A stretch of DNA of 10,391 nt from Mariprofundaceae bacterium (GCA_030950825.1 JAUZQT010000166.1:1-10391), one strand, 5' to 3'; shown: positions 1-7,557, counted from the stretch's first letter. Made by a program: numbers and translations. The notes: generated by a model from the sequence alone, not told the origin.

Positions 1-1071
1 GAGTGTAATCCGTCCCCCGCGCCATAATCAGGCGATTTTACGCTCATCCATAAGATCATTATTTTCTTTATGGTCTGGGTACAACCGATGATGTTCCTTT
101 TTGATTCGATAACGTGTGAATTCATCCCATGTGTCACTGAGTTTAATGCATCGCATACCCAGCATTGCATGTGCGCCTTTGAGTGTCCATCGCATTCCTG
201 AGTGCTCCATGCGATCCACAATAATATTACGGCATGCCCCTTCGATCACGCCTGATGCAATAGGATAGCCTGCTTTTAAATATTCATCATAGGCCATTCT
301 CTTGCGATTGTTTTTCAAGTATCCACTAATTGTGGCGAGCCGTGCTGCCTTTTTCTCCGTTAACTTTGCAGCAGTTCCTCTCCATATAAGACCTCGAATA
401 ACAGTGCCAATATTCCCTTCGAGAATTCGTTTTATCTGATTTCTTGCGAACAGGCAGCACTCTGGGCTACCACTGTTATAAAAGATGCCAGCAGCATCCC
501 AGATGTATGAGGTGACGTGGATAATATCCAATATTTGAATGACTTTCATATCTGCCATATGCTTTTCCAGCGCCAACCAAAGTGATTCCTGACCATCCAT
601 AATACTCACCACAGTTTTATCACCCTTCGGATTACGAAGTTTAATCTGTTGCACTTGTGCTTCGAAAATTTCATCGTATGAAGGTCGCATGGTTTCTTTT
701 TCATCGCGCAATAACGAAGCCCTTACATTTTTCCCTATTGGCTTTGGTCTCGTGCTAGCCTCATTTTTTTCACCCTCCCGAAATAACGCATTCAACACAT
801 CAGCAGGCGTTCGAACATAAGGGTTAATCGTGTAGGTGGCCGACACAAGAGCCATTTTCTTTTTCCCTTTCCTGTTGTTCTTGTCCGCTTTTGAAAATGG
901 GTTTGAAGTTTCTTTTTTAGCTTTACTATCAATATCATAGCGCATCACCACCCCTTTCCCATGGTAAACATTCGGCTTACCCATAGGCTTCATCCGTTTT
1001 TCAGGATTGAGTTGCAGTTGCGTTGCAGCGGGTAGATCCATATATCCTTGATGGGTGTGGAGATAACACCC
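1..1071 (-). mobile_element. ISKra4-like insertion sequence remnant, possible ends at 1 and 1071
   Basis: The transposase remnant is bracketed by two similar sequences facing each other. The plus strand at position 1 reads GAGTGTAATC followed by a C-rich stretch. The minus strand from 1071 inward reads GGGTGTTATCTCCACACCC. The first ten bases agree at 8 positions, and the C-rich tails also resemble each other with one gap. If these are the terminal inverted repeats, the copy is about 1.07 kb and has lost the 5' part of its gene by internal deletion. The left boundary coincides with the window edge, so the true end and any target duplication cannot be seen. The right sequence is itself partly palindromic (GGGTGT...ACACCC), which weakens the argument. 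Confidence 0.4.
28..1041 (-). pseudogene. ISKra4-family transposase, N-terminally truncated and probably inactive
   Basis: A 337-residue reading frame matches the C-terminal two thirds of the ISKra4-type DDE transposases that move insertion sequences by cut-and-paste or copy. Recognisable blocks are INPYVRTPADVL (residues 73-84), SIMDGQESLW (146-155, with candidate catalytic D149), a Trp-rich helical insert around 172-185, and ASGVIEGACRN...DRMEHSGMRW (262-285, with candidate catalytic E267). Family members as I remember them carry more than 100 further N-terminal residues with a Cys-rich zinc-binding region. Here the frame is closed by a TAA at 1120-1122, and no such region is visible upstream. 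The first signature motif, usually DGKG, reads HGKG (His27), which one base change would explain. No good ribosome binding site precedes the ATG. Family assignment is firm; inactivity is inferred from the truncation and the His. Confidence 0.8.
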
Positions 1072-1120
1072 GGTTTTCCAAGTTTTCCTCTCCCCTTCGT
1101 CTGACCTAGGAGTTGCCAGT

Positions 1121-1341
1121 TAGCTGGAGCCTAGCCGAAAAGTATGGTCTATAAAATAAGCTTTAATATCAATTAGTTAAATGATCTTTAAAGGTCTCAC
1201 TTTTGAGTTTTTCGAGGTTTTGGTTGATAAAACAGGGGAAAATGCACGAAAACTCATCTAAATAGTGTTTCACACCCATTGCAACATATTGATATTACTT
1301 AATATTTTGTCGTCATTAGCTTTTCGGCTAAGCTCGAGCTA
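1121..1341. repeat. 22-bp inverted repeat pair framing a gene-free AT-rich segment
   Basis: The plus-strand sequence at 1121-1142 and the reverse complement of 1320-1341 agree at 20 of 22 positions, with the shared core TAGCCGAAAAG. The arms enclose 177 bases that are AT-rich and hold no credible open frame. The right arm ends exactly on the lptG stop codon (minus-strand TAG at 1339-1341). The pair could be the ends of a small non-autonomous element, or the two halves of a lptG 3' hairpin separated by an insertion. No clear target-site duplication is visible. The rest of the region between the transposase remnant and lptG holds nothing else I can support. Confidence 0.5.
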
Positions 1342-2400
1342 GTGAACATCCTCCTTCTGCAATAAAAGAAACCCTGTCAAACCTCCAAAAAACAGCATGG
1401 GGAACCAAGCAGCATAAGCCGCAGGAAGTTGCCCGCTATTAGCCAATAAACCACTGGCATTGCCAAACACATAAAATAACAAACCCAGCGTAATCGCCGT
1501 AACAATCCCCCATGAGCTTGCCGCGATGCGGCTCCCCATATTCATGGTAAGCGACAAAGCCAGTAGTACCATAATAAGACAGGTAGCAGGTGCGGCTAAT
1601 TTGCGATGTAGGGTAAAAACAAAACTGGTCGCATCAAGCCCTGCTTGCTGTAAATTGTTGGCATAATAATAGAGTTGCATAAAAGTCATGTGGTTGGCGC
1701 TGGGGGGATCGGCGGTATCGGGTCCAATATTAGAGGCAAGCTGGACGCTTTTCTCATGTCGCAACAGCATGCCTTCTTGTACATCAGGGCTGCTAATAAA
1801 AACATCCTGTAAATACCATTGCCCTTCTTTGTATACCGCATGACTGGCATCCATACGCTTCAGCCAAGCACCTTTGTTATCTGTTTCAAGCATCATCATT
1901 TTAAATGAACGATCATCAAGCGGCGTTAATTGATAAAAACGCAGTCCATCTTTCAGCCATTGCACGCCTTGATGGGATGCTTTTTGATGATGAATGATGA
2001 CACGTTCCATCACATCTAGCCTGCTATTGGTCGCCGGTGCAATCCATTCACCAATAATCAAACTAACCCCACCACCAATCAAGCCGACACATAGAATGGG
2101 GGCAATAATTTTCTCAATGCCTAAACCAGCGGCGCGCATACAAACGACTTCATGATGATGTGATATTTCAGTGATATAAATACTTGTAGCAATCAACAAA
2201 ATTACAGGCATAAACTCAGCAATCATAAAGGGCATTTTTAACAGTAAATATTCAACCAGCAGTGAGGCATCCATACCATGCCCCAAATAACGGGATTTAT
2301 CAAAGACCTCAATAATCAGAAAAACAGCAAGAAGTGCCAGCATCGTACCCGTTACACGAGCAAGGCACCCATAAAACATCCAGCGAAATAAGATAGACAT
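1339..2400 (-). CDS. lptG: LPS export system permease LptG
   Basis: LptG is one of the two inner-membrane permease subunits of the LptB2FG transporter, which extracts lipopolysaccharide from the inner membrane and passes it to LptC/LptA. At 353 residues it has the usual length. The layout is typical: three N-terminal membrane segments (about 13-32, 52-74, 98-120), a periplasmic beta-jellyroll region (about 125-265), and three C-terminal segments (about 268-288, 294-316, 326-348). The HEVVCMRAAGLG stretch (83-94) is the cytoplasmic coupling loop that contacts the LptB ATPase in this family. The C-terminal LPAAYAAWFPMLFFG motif favours LptG over its paralogue LptF. The usual partner lptF is not next to it: upstream lies the divergent hflK promoter region, downstream a repeat and an IS remnant. 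No strong ribosome binding site is seen before the ATG, but the start fits the first membrane segment. Confidence 0.88.
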   Translation of the reverse strand: MSILFRWMFYGCLARVTGTMLALLAVFLIIEVFDKSRYLGHGMDASLLVEYLLLKMPFMIAEFMPVILLIATSIYITEISHHHEVVCMRAAGLGIEKIIAPILCVGLIGGGVSLIIGEWIAPATNSRLDVMERVIIHHQKASHQGVQWLKDGLRFYQLTPLDDRSFKMMMLETDNKGAWLKRMDASHAVYKEGQWYLQDVFISSPDVQEGMLLRHEKSVQLASNIGPDTADPPSANHMTFMQLYYYANNLQQAGLDATSFVFTLHRKLAAPATCLIMVLLALSLTMNMGSRIAASSWGIVTAITLGLLFYVFGNASGLLANSGQLPAAYAAWFPMLFFGGLTGFLLLQKEDVH

Positions 2401-2431
2401 GCAGCAAGGCTAACATTGAAAGCAAATAATT

Positions 2432-2459
2432 TTGACAAAAACATCATTATCTCTAATCG
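2432..2459 (+). promoter_or_regulatory. Possible promoter for the hflK-hflC-yjeT operon
   Basis: The 123-bp gap between divergent lptG and hflK must hold promoters for both. A perfect -35 hexamer TTGACA lies at 2432-2437. The best -10 matches are poor: TCTAAT only 14 bases downstream (2452-2457), or TAATCG at the better 16-base spacing. On the minus strand TTGTCA overlaps the same -35 site and could serve lptG. The -35 is what I see; the promoter is inference. Confidence 0.25.
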
Positions 2460-2513
2460 TGCATTGCTGAAATCAGCTGCTACACTGCGCAAATTGTAGA
2501 TTTTCAAATGTAT

Positions 2514-2519
2514 GGAGGA
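2514..2519 (+). promoter_or_regulatory. hflK ribosome binding site, decides the start
   Basis: GGAGGA sits five to six bases before the ATG at 2524 and overlaps the earlier in-frame ATG at 2512. It therefore supports initiation at 2524 and rules against 2512. The resulting N-terminus MPWSDNQ also matches the usual MPW/MAW beginning of HflK proteins. Confidence 0.8.
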
Positions 2520-2523
2520 TTGT

Positions 2524-3618
2524 ATGCCCTGGAGCGATAACCAGAACAACGATAATAATCCGTGGGGAAAGAAGCCTTCAGGTAGTGGTGGCGGCTCAAA
2601 TCAAACACCGCCCGACCTTGATGAAGTTATGAAGCGTTTGCAAGAACGTTTTGGCGGTTTGCTGGGAGGCAATGGAAATGGTGGAGGAAATCTAAGCAAG
2701 GGTGCCTTTGTAGGGATTTTTGTCATCGCATTTTTACTATGGGGTGCGTCAGGCTTTTATACAGTTGCCGCAGATGAAGAAGCTGTTGTGCTTCAATTTG
2801 GCAAGGATGTTGGCAGCAAAGGCCCTGGTTTACGCTGGCATTTACCATACCCAATAGAAGCCGTTGAAAAATTACCCGTCACGCGTGTGCAGCGTCTGGC
2901 TATTGGTGCCCGTGATTTGGGTGATGGTCGTCGTCGTCAACGAGCGCAAGAATCGCTGATGCTAACACAAGATGAAAACATCATTGATATTTCATTTATG
3001 GTTCAGTATAAAATCAACAATGTGGGCTACTATATGTTCAATATTGATGCCCCAGAGAAGACTGTGCGCGATGCTTCAGAGTCGGCTATTCGTGAAGTAA
3101 TTGGTCGCACCATGATTGATGATGTTTTAACAACCAAAAAAGCCGAAGTGGAAATTGAAACTCAAACCTTAATCCAATCTATTCTAGACGGTTATAAAGC
3201 CGGTATTTCTATAACCAGTGTCAATCTGCAAGACGTTAAACCGCCTACGGCTGTAGCCCACGAATTCAAAGATGTTCAGGCTGCAAAAGAAGATAAAGAA
3301 CGCGCCAAGAATGAAGCTCAGACCTATGCCAACGACATCATTCCTAAAGCCCGTGGTGAAGCGAAGAAAATGGTTTTGGATGCTGAAGCTTATGAAAAAG
3401 AAGCCGTGGATCGTGCCCAAGGTGAGGCTGACCGCTTCAGTAGTATTTTGGCGGCCTACAAGCTATCGCCTGAAGTTACACGCAAACGTATGTACCTAGA
3501 GACGATCGAAGAAGTAATGTCCAAAGCCGATAAAGTTATTATTGATAACAAAGTAGCTGGAAGTGTGCTTCCATATTTACCTTTGGATCGCGCAACTGGC
3601 AAAGTGGAGGTGAAGTAA
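2524..3618 (+). CDS. hflK: FtsH protease regulator subunit HflK
   Basis: HflK is a membrane-anchored SPFH/prohibitin-family protein. With HflC it forms a large periplasmic cage around the FtsH AAA protease and modulates degradation of membrane proteins. The 364-residue product has a Gly/Asn-rich cytoplasmic N-terminus (1-58, with NNPWG), one membrane segment (about 60-80), the SPFH domain starting at TVAADEEAVVLQFGK (80-94), and a charged helical/coiled-coil region (about 245-310, rich in Ala, Lys and Glu). A C-terminal tail ends in LPYLPLDR. The preferred start is 2524, not the in-frame ATG at 2512, because a strong GGAGG lies just upstream. The stop overlaps the hflC start by one base (TAATG), so the two are probably translationally coupled, as expected for subunits of one complex. 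Confidence 0.95.
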   Translation: MPWSDNQNNDNNPWGKKPSGSGGGSNQTPPDLDEVMKRLQERFGGLLGGNGNGGGNLSKGAFVGIFVIAFLLWGASGFYTVAADEEAVVLQFGKDVGSKGPGLRWHLPYPIEAVEKLPVTRVQRLAIGARDLGDGRRRQRAQESLMLTQDENIIDISFMVQYKINNVGYYMFNIDAPEKTVRDASESAIREVIGRTMIDDVLTTKKAEVEIETQTLIQSILDGYKAGISITSVNLQDVKPPTAVAHEFKDVQAAKEDKERAKNEAQTYANDIIPKARGEAKKMVLDAEAYEKEAVDRAQGEADRFSSILAAYKLSPEVTRKRMYLETIEEVMSKADKVIIDNKVAGSVLPYLPLDRATGKVEVK

Positions 3619-4487
3619 TGAGTCCAAAGAAAACATTGGTAGGCATCATTTTAGGTGCTGTTGTTATCTTGATAGGCATGTGTACTTTTATTGTGGATGA
3701 ACGTAAATTGGCCTTGGTCTTACAATTTGGCCAAACAAAAGGCGTGCAAAGTGATGCTGGATTACATTTCAAGCTACCGTGGCAAACCGTGGAGTTCTTT
3801 GATAAACGCCTGTTGGTTAGTGATGCGTTGCCCAATGAGGTTATTACAAAAGACAAAAAAACCATTGATGTCGACAATTACACGCGCTGGAAAATCGTTA
3901 ACCCTTTGCTTGTCTTTCAGGTAGCACGTACGCAAGCAGGTGTGGCTGCGCGAATGCAAGATGTGGTGCGTGGTAAAGTTCGTGAAGTATTGGGGCAACA
4001 CACCTTACATGAGATTGTATCTGGTGGTATTGATGAAAATTTACGTCGTGACTTGATGAAAAGCATTCGTGATCGTGCGGATAAAGATGTGCAAAGTCTC
4101 GGTATCAAGATTGTTGATGTGCGCATTAAACGTGCAGACTTACCAGCAAGCAACTCAGAAAAGGTATTTGATCGTATGAAAGCGGAGCGCCAGCGTATTG
4201 CCAAAGAGTATCGCTCTGAAGGTGAAGAAGCCGCGAAAGAAATTCGTGCACAAGCAGAAAAAGAGCGTAAGGTTTTATTGGCCGATGCTTATAAAAACGC
4301 GCAAATCATTCGTGGGCATGCAGATGCGGATGCCACTAAAATTTATGCTGAAGCATATGAACGCGATCCAAAGTTTTACGCTTTCTCGCGCTCACTGGAG
4401 TCATATAGAAAATCGATTGGTGAGGGCTCACGCTTGGTTATTTCACCAAACTCAGAGTTCTTTGAGTTTTTCGAAAAATCACACTGA
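3618..4487 (+). CDS. hflC: FtsH protease regulator subunit HflC
   Basis: HflC is the partner of HflK in the FtsH-HflKC inner-membrane complex. The 289-residue protein has a short cytoplasmic N-terminus, one membrane segment (about 7-25), and an SPFH domain opening with VDERKLALVLQFGQ (26-39) and containing GLHFKLPW. A long charged helix (about 190-245, AEKERKVLLADA) and a conserved tail RLVISPNSEFFEFF follow. Length and order fit the family, and no residue or segment appears to be missing. The ATG overlaps the hflK stop (TAATG) and has its own GGAGG at 3606-3610 within the end of hflK. A 14-base gap to the next gene supports a three-gene operon. Confidence 0.95.
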   Translation: MSPKKTLVGIILGAVVILIGMCTFIVDERKLALVLQFGQTKGVQSDAGLHFKLPWQTVEFFDKRLLVSDALPNEVITKDKKTIDVDNYTRWKIVNPLLVFQVARTQAGVAARMQDVVRGKVREVLGQHTLHEIVSGGIDENLRRDLMKSIRDRADKDVQSLGIKIVDVRIKRADLPASNSEKVFDRMKAERQRIAKEYRSEGEEAAKEIRAQAEKERKVLLADAYKNAQIIRGHADADATKIYAEAYERDPKFYAFSRSLESYRKSIGEGSRLVISPNSEFFEFFEKSH

Positions 4488-4501
4488 TAGAGGGTGAGTC
4501 A

Positions 4502-4687
4502 ATGCAGGATTTATGGATAGCATTGGGTTTGGTTATGCTGCTGGAAGGTGCTATTTATGCACTTTTCCCCGAAAAAATGATTGATATGATGCGAAAACTA
4601 CCCGATATACCAGCATCCACTTTACGCATGATGGGAATTTCTGGTGTGGCTTTAGGCTGGCTGCTTATTCACTTTGTGCGTGGTTGA
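4502..4687 (+). CDS. yjeT: DUF2065 (YjeT-like) small inner-membrane protein
   Basis: This 61-residue protein is predicted to span the inner membrane twice, at about residues 4-20 (LWIALGLVMLLEGAIYAL) and 41-58 (LRMMGISGVALGWLLIHF). A short polar loop between them contains a PEKM and DIPASTLR stretch. That is the signature of the DUF2065/YjeT family, which is commonly encoded directly after hflC in proteobacteria. Its biochemical role is not established; the conserved position suggests a link to HflKC/FtsH, which is inference. A binding site AGGGTGAG (4491-4498) precedes the ATG, and the gene follows hflC by 14 bases. It is the last gene of the operon: a hairpin terminator lies about 100 bases downstream. 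Confidence 0.9.
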   Translation: MQDLWIALGLVMLLEGAIYALFPEKMIDMMRKLPDIPASTLRMMGISGVALGWLLIHFVRG

Positions 4688-4692
4688 ACACT

Positions 4693-4780
4693 CGCTTAAC
4701 ATGAAAAAAATGAGTTGATAAGGTTTCATTTGCGTTAAGGAACGTGCACATTTCTAAGCGTCATTTTTTCATGTCAACGC
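4693..4780. repeat. Imperfect 20-bp inverted repeat downstream of yjeT
   Basis: The sequence at 4693-4713 (core ACATGAAAAAAATGA) pairs with 4761-4780 (core TCATTTTTTCATGT) with one unpaired base and one mismatch. The arms are separated by 47 bases. A CGCTTA/TAAGCG pairing inside the same stretch offers an alternative fold. It lies between the yjeT stop and the operon terminator, so in the transcript it would form a long 3' stem. No match to the other repeats in the window was seen. Confidence 0.55.
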
Positions 4781-4783
4781 AAC

Positions 4784-4819
4784 AAAAAAGGCTTCTTGAT
4801 ACTTCAAGGAGCCTTTTTT
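4784..4819 (+). terminator. Rho-independent terminator of the hflKC-yjeT operon
   Basis: A ten-pair stem, GGCTTCTTGA paired with TCAAGGAGCC with one T-G wobble, closes a TACT loop. Six A bases precede it and six T bases follow. It is the clearest terminator in the window. Because of the A tract it could also work on the minus strand. Confidence 0.9.
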
Positions 4820-4833
4820 ATTGCTTCGAAACG

Positions 4834-4871
4834 GCTTTAGTCCGCAGTATTTGTAAATAATGCGGGCTAGG
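4834..4871 (-). repeat. Right-half copy of the CCCGCATTATTCA-type palindromic repeat
   Basis: This stretch corresponds to the right half of the neighbouring repeat copy: a CCGCAG-ATTTGTAAATAATGCGGGCTAG series against CGGCAG-ATTTGTGAATAATGCGGGTTAG. The left half is missing, and the operon terminator lies just upstream. It is separated from the next copy by about 20 unrelated bases. Confidence 0.6.
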
Positions 4872-4890
4872 TTGCTTGACGAAAAGCTAT

Positions 4891-4970
4891 TAGCCCGCAT
4901 TATTCATGAATCGCCGTGATGATCGCGCCGAAGCTTTGTCCGCGGCAGCATTTGTGAATAATGCGGGTTA
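4891..4970 (+). repeat. Short complete copy (80 bp) of the CCCGCATTATTCA palindromic repeat
   Basis: The ends are inverted repeats: TAGCCCGCATTATTCA on the left, and TGAATAATGCGGGTTA on the right, which is nearly its reverse complement. Bases 4894-4939 are identical to 10247-10292. The right side (CGCGGCAGCAT, 4941-4951) matches the last 11 bases of the window. The longer copy there has about 90 additional bases between these parts, so this is best read as an internally shortened version. With the half copy and the operon terminator it fills most of the 337-base gap between yjeT and the next gene. Only the weak promoter-like signal noted in the findings remains. Confidence 0.75.
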
Positions 4971-5024
4971 GGGCAACATAATTAAGGGTCATGTATGCGT
5001 CTGCTTAATAAATAAAGGGGAACT

Positions 5025-7343
5025 ATGGCTTTTTTTAACGTACAAGCGCCGAAAGATGATGAGGTCTTTGTATTTCAGTGCAAGTTAAGTGCGCCTGTTT
5101 ATAAGAGTGTCAGTTTTGCGCACTTCAAACGTGGCATTGATAATGTTCGTGTTGATGTGCAAATCAGTGAAAGTCTTTCCATTTCCATTAAAAGGCTTAG
5201 CCGCAATGTCATTGAGCGCGCCATTGAAAATAGTAAGGGGCGCAAGACTTGGGATCAAGTCGCCCAACCGCCATCCAGCCAACTTCTCCGTTTTCAAAAG
5301 AGATACTTCGAAATGATGAATACGGCGATTCATCAGGCAAAAAACACATCCGATCATGCGCTTCCTTGGCTGGCTAGGGCTTCAACCATAGCATATATAG
5401 TGCAACAAATTAAAAGTGAGCTAAGCAGCTCTTCTATGCGCCTGAAAGAGCAGTCCAGAGGGAGCTCTAGCGGTGTTCGACTAGGCGGAGCTCATAGTAA
5501 GGCCGCAGGAATGCAAGCTAAATCTGTTTGGTTGGCAAAATACCAGCAACGTTTATATAGCTTTTTGATAGGCATGTTTTTTCAACAAATGAGTGCTGCT
5601 GAAGTCAGTAATATTGGCAAACTCCGGTTGGCATTATTGAATGAGAGTGATATTGATGCAGTAAAGCTTTTGGCTTTTAATCCACTATTAAGGGCTGAGT
5701 CCCCTGATGCAGATGAACTGATGATTGCGCATTATTTATTATTACCGTGGGCAGGTGATGAAGCTGAAGCTTTTCAGGCACTCAATGAGTTTCTAGATGA
5801 AATACTGCTAAAAATTATGCCAGATGGCGCTGAAGCATTCGATCTACTTAGCCCGACATCAACCCCTTTTCTACAGCGTTTTTTTAGTACAAACACGCAA
5901 ACATGTATACTGGACTGGCGAGATAACCCTAAAAATATCCAGCTTATTTTTGATGCCATTCCTCTTGCAGATTTGGAGGCTGCACTGGATGCTTGCGTAA
6001 CGGACTGGCAAAGGGAAACGCTTGACTTGGATAACCCTGTACGAAAAAAATATTATGATTTTTTATTAAAAAACATGAAAGATGCAGATATTTTATCATC
6101 GGTTGAAGCAAGCTATAGCATCGTGGAGGCTTATAAAAAGCTCGGTAGCCAACTTCCTTTCCGACTAATTTTCCAGTATTTGTTGGGTGGCAAAAAACAA
6201 AAGAAAGCAAAACAACGTATTCAAGGCCTTGGGACTGCCGATGCGGCGCTACCTGGAAGAGACATGTGTTACATATTGGATCAGGCAAAACCCAAAGATA
6301 AGAATGTGAAGGATCTTATTCTTCGTTTTTTGCATGATTTTATATCATACCGAAGGGACTTGAAAATGTGGGCTGTTATGCAGTCGCTGATAGGTGAGAT
6401 TCATCTTCTTGAAGGGGAAGAGGACATTCGCCTCGCGATTGCCAACAACTCAATGTATATTTTTCAAGGCGTTGATGAGCAAGAAGGTGATGCCAATGAG
6501 ATCGATGGGCATGTTATCATCAAGGCAGATGTGCGCGGCTCTGTCGGGATTACCACGGAGCTACGTGAGCAAGGGCTAAATCCCGCAACGCACTTTAGCC
6601 GAACTTTTTTTGATCCCATTTCAGAATTGCTTTCTCAATACGGTGTTGAAAAAGTCTTTGTTGAGGGCGATGCTGTTATTCTTAGTGTGATGGAATATCC
6701 TGCAAGTCAAGAGCGTACGGCTGTCGCTCGTGCCTGTGGACTAAGCAGAAAAATTTTACAAATTGTAGACCGCCATAATCAAAAAAACCGTAAAAATGGT
6801 CTCCCTGTTCTTGAGCTAGGTATTGGCATTGTTTATCGCAATGATGCACCCACTTTTTTGTATGATGGCGATCATAAGATAACCATTTCGCCTGCCATTG
6901 GCCGCTCTGATCGGCTTTCATCTTGTTCAAAAGTTGTGCGTCCCGTTTTAGAAAGCGCTGAAGATCATGATCCCATGCACCACATTGATGTGTTTGCACT
7001 ATCTGAAGATGAAGAAGTGCAAAATGATAAAGGTGAAGCTTATCTTCGTTATAATGTCAATGGAATCGAATTGGATATAGCCGCTTTTGGTAAGCTGCGA
7101 AAAGAAATTGCTTTGCGGGCTGCGAACATTCATCTGCTTGGAGGAAAAGGCGTCGAACGCTATATTGTTGGGCAGTTCCCAGATGCTGATGGCCATGTGC
7201 ATACACTTGCTGTACGTCAAGGTATTGTGCGTCTTTGGAGTGAGAATCAGGCTTTACGCAAACCATTGAAACGATTTTATTTTGAAGTGATTGCTGATGA
7301 TGAGCGTTATCAAACATTTTCAGAAATGGTTAAGGATTCGTAA
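5025..7343 (+). CDS. Large cytosolic protein with a degenerate class III cyclase-like domain
   Basis: I do not recognise the whole 772-residue protein. Residues 1-490 are mainly helical, with no signal peptide, membrane segment or familiar motif. A low-complexity Ser/Gly/Arg patch lies at about 134-155 and a Lys-rich patch at about 389-398. Residues about 497-640 resemble the class III adenylate/guanylate cyclase fold: ADVRGSVGIT (501-510, D502) for the first metal-binding loop, FVEGDAVILS (545-554, D549) for the second, and GIGIVYR (599-605). ISPAIGRSDRLSS (621-633) matches the usual VN.AaRL segment. The 47-residue gap between the two Asp residues suits the family. R630 is kept, but the transition-state Asn four residues before it is Gly626, so catalysis is doubtful. 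The C-terminal region (about 650-772) is beta-rich and unassigned. AAAGGGGAA precedes the ATG. A role in nucleotide binding or signalling is inference. Confidence 0.7.
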   Translation: MAFFNVQAPKDDEVFVFQCKLSAPVYKSVSFAHFKRGIDNVRVDVQISESLSISIKRLSRNVIERAIENSKGRKTWDQVAQPPSSQLLRFQKRYFEMMNTAIHQAKNTSDHALPWLARASTIAYIVQQIKSELSSSSMRLKEQSRGSSSGVRLGGAHSKAAGMQAKSVWLAKYQQRLYSFLIGMFFQQMSAAEVSNIGKLRLALLNESDIDAVKLLAFNPLLRAESPDADELMIAHYLLLPWAGDEAEAFQALNEFLDEILLKIMPDGAEAFDLLSPTSTPFLQRFFSTNTQTCILDWRDNPKNIQLIFDAIPLADLEAALDACVTDWQRETLDLDNPVRKKYYDFLLKNMKDADILSSVEASYSIVEAYKKLGSQLPFRLIFQYLLGGKKQKKAKQRIQGLGTADAALPGRDMCYILDQAKPKDKNVKDLILRFLHDFISYRRDLKMWAVMQSLIGEIHLLEGEEDIRLAIANNSMYIFQGVDEQEGDANEIDGHVIIKADVRGSVGITTELREQGLNPATHFSRTFFDPISELLSQYGVEKVFVEGDAVILSVMEYPASQERTAVARACGLSRKILQIVDRHNQKNRKNGLPVLELGIGIVYRNDAPTFLYDGDHKITISPAIGRSDRLSSCSKVVRPVLESAEDHDPMHHIDVFALSEDEEVQNDKGEAYLRYNVNGIELDIAAFGKLRKEIALRAANIHLLGGKGVERYIVGQFPDADGHVHTLAVRQGIVRLWSENQALRKPLKRFYFEVIADDERYQTFSEMVKDS

Positions 7344-7448
7344 GGCGCAACTGATATGAATTTCCCTGTAACTCACAAACACTGGCTACAAAACTTCTAT
7401 AAACGTGCCTCCGCAGCCTGACCGCTGGTTCGCTCAGTATTTTAATAT

Positions 7449-7557
7449 CCCGTCCTATTCGTGCATATCAAGATGCGGAGATTGCACTCATGACTTGAAT
7501 TCAGTTTTTTTCGGAATGTAGGCTGGCAAAAAAACACTTCCAAAAATGCGGGTTAGG
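7449..7557. repeat. Possible decayed copy of the CCCGCATTATTCA repeat
   Basis: CCCGTCCTATTCGTGCAT (7449-7466) agrees with the repeat's left end at 13 of 18 positions. The segment ends in ATGCGGGTTAGG (7546-7557), identical to the right end of the copy near 4961-4972. The interior does not align by eye. The remaining gap back to 7344 holds no other supported feature. Confidence 0.4.

Noticed and set aside
1053..1071. GGGTGT...ACACCC as a transcription terminator or operator
   Set aside because: The stem is only six pairs with no T tract, and the sequence is better explained as a candidate IS end.
2512..2523. Earlier in-frame ATG for hflK at 2512
   Set aside because: The ribosome binding site GGAGGA overlaps this ATG and is correctly spaced only for the ATG at 2524.
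3272..3499. A 75-codon plus-strand frame inside hflK
   Set aside because: It is a frame-shifted reading of the Lys/Glu-rich helix of HflK with no support as a gene.
4834..4970. Possible CRISPR array, since related repeat units follow each other with a short gap
   Set aside because: Only one half and one full unit are present, the units are 40-80 bp palindromes, and there is no regular spacer series or cas gene.
7356..7421. A 21-codon open frame (begins MNFPVTHKHW) after the cyclase-like gene
   Set aside because: It has no ribosome binding site and no recognisable family. It could be a fragment of a lost gene, but nothing downstream continues it.
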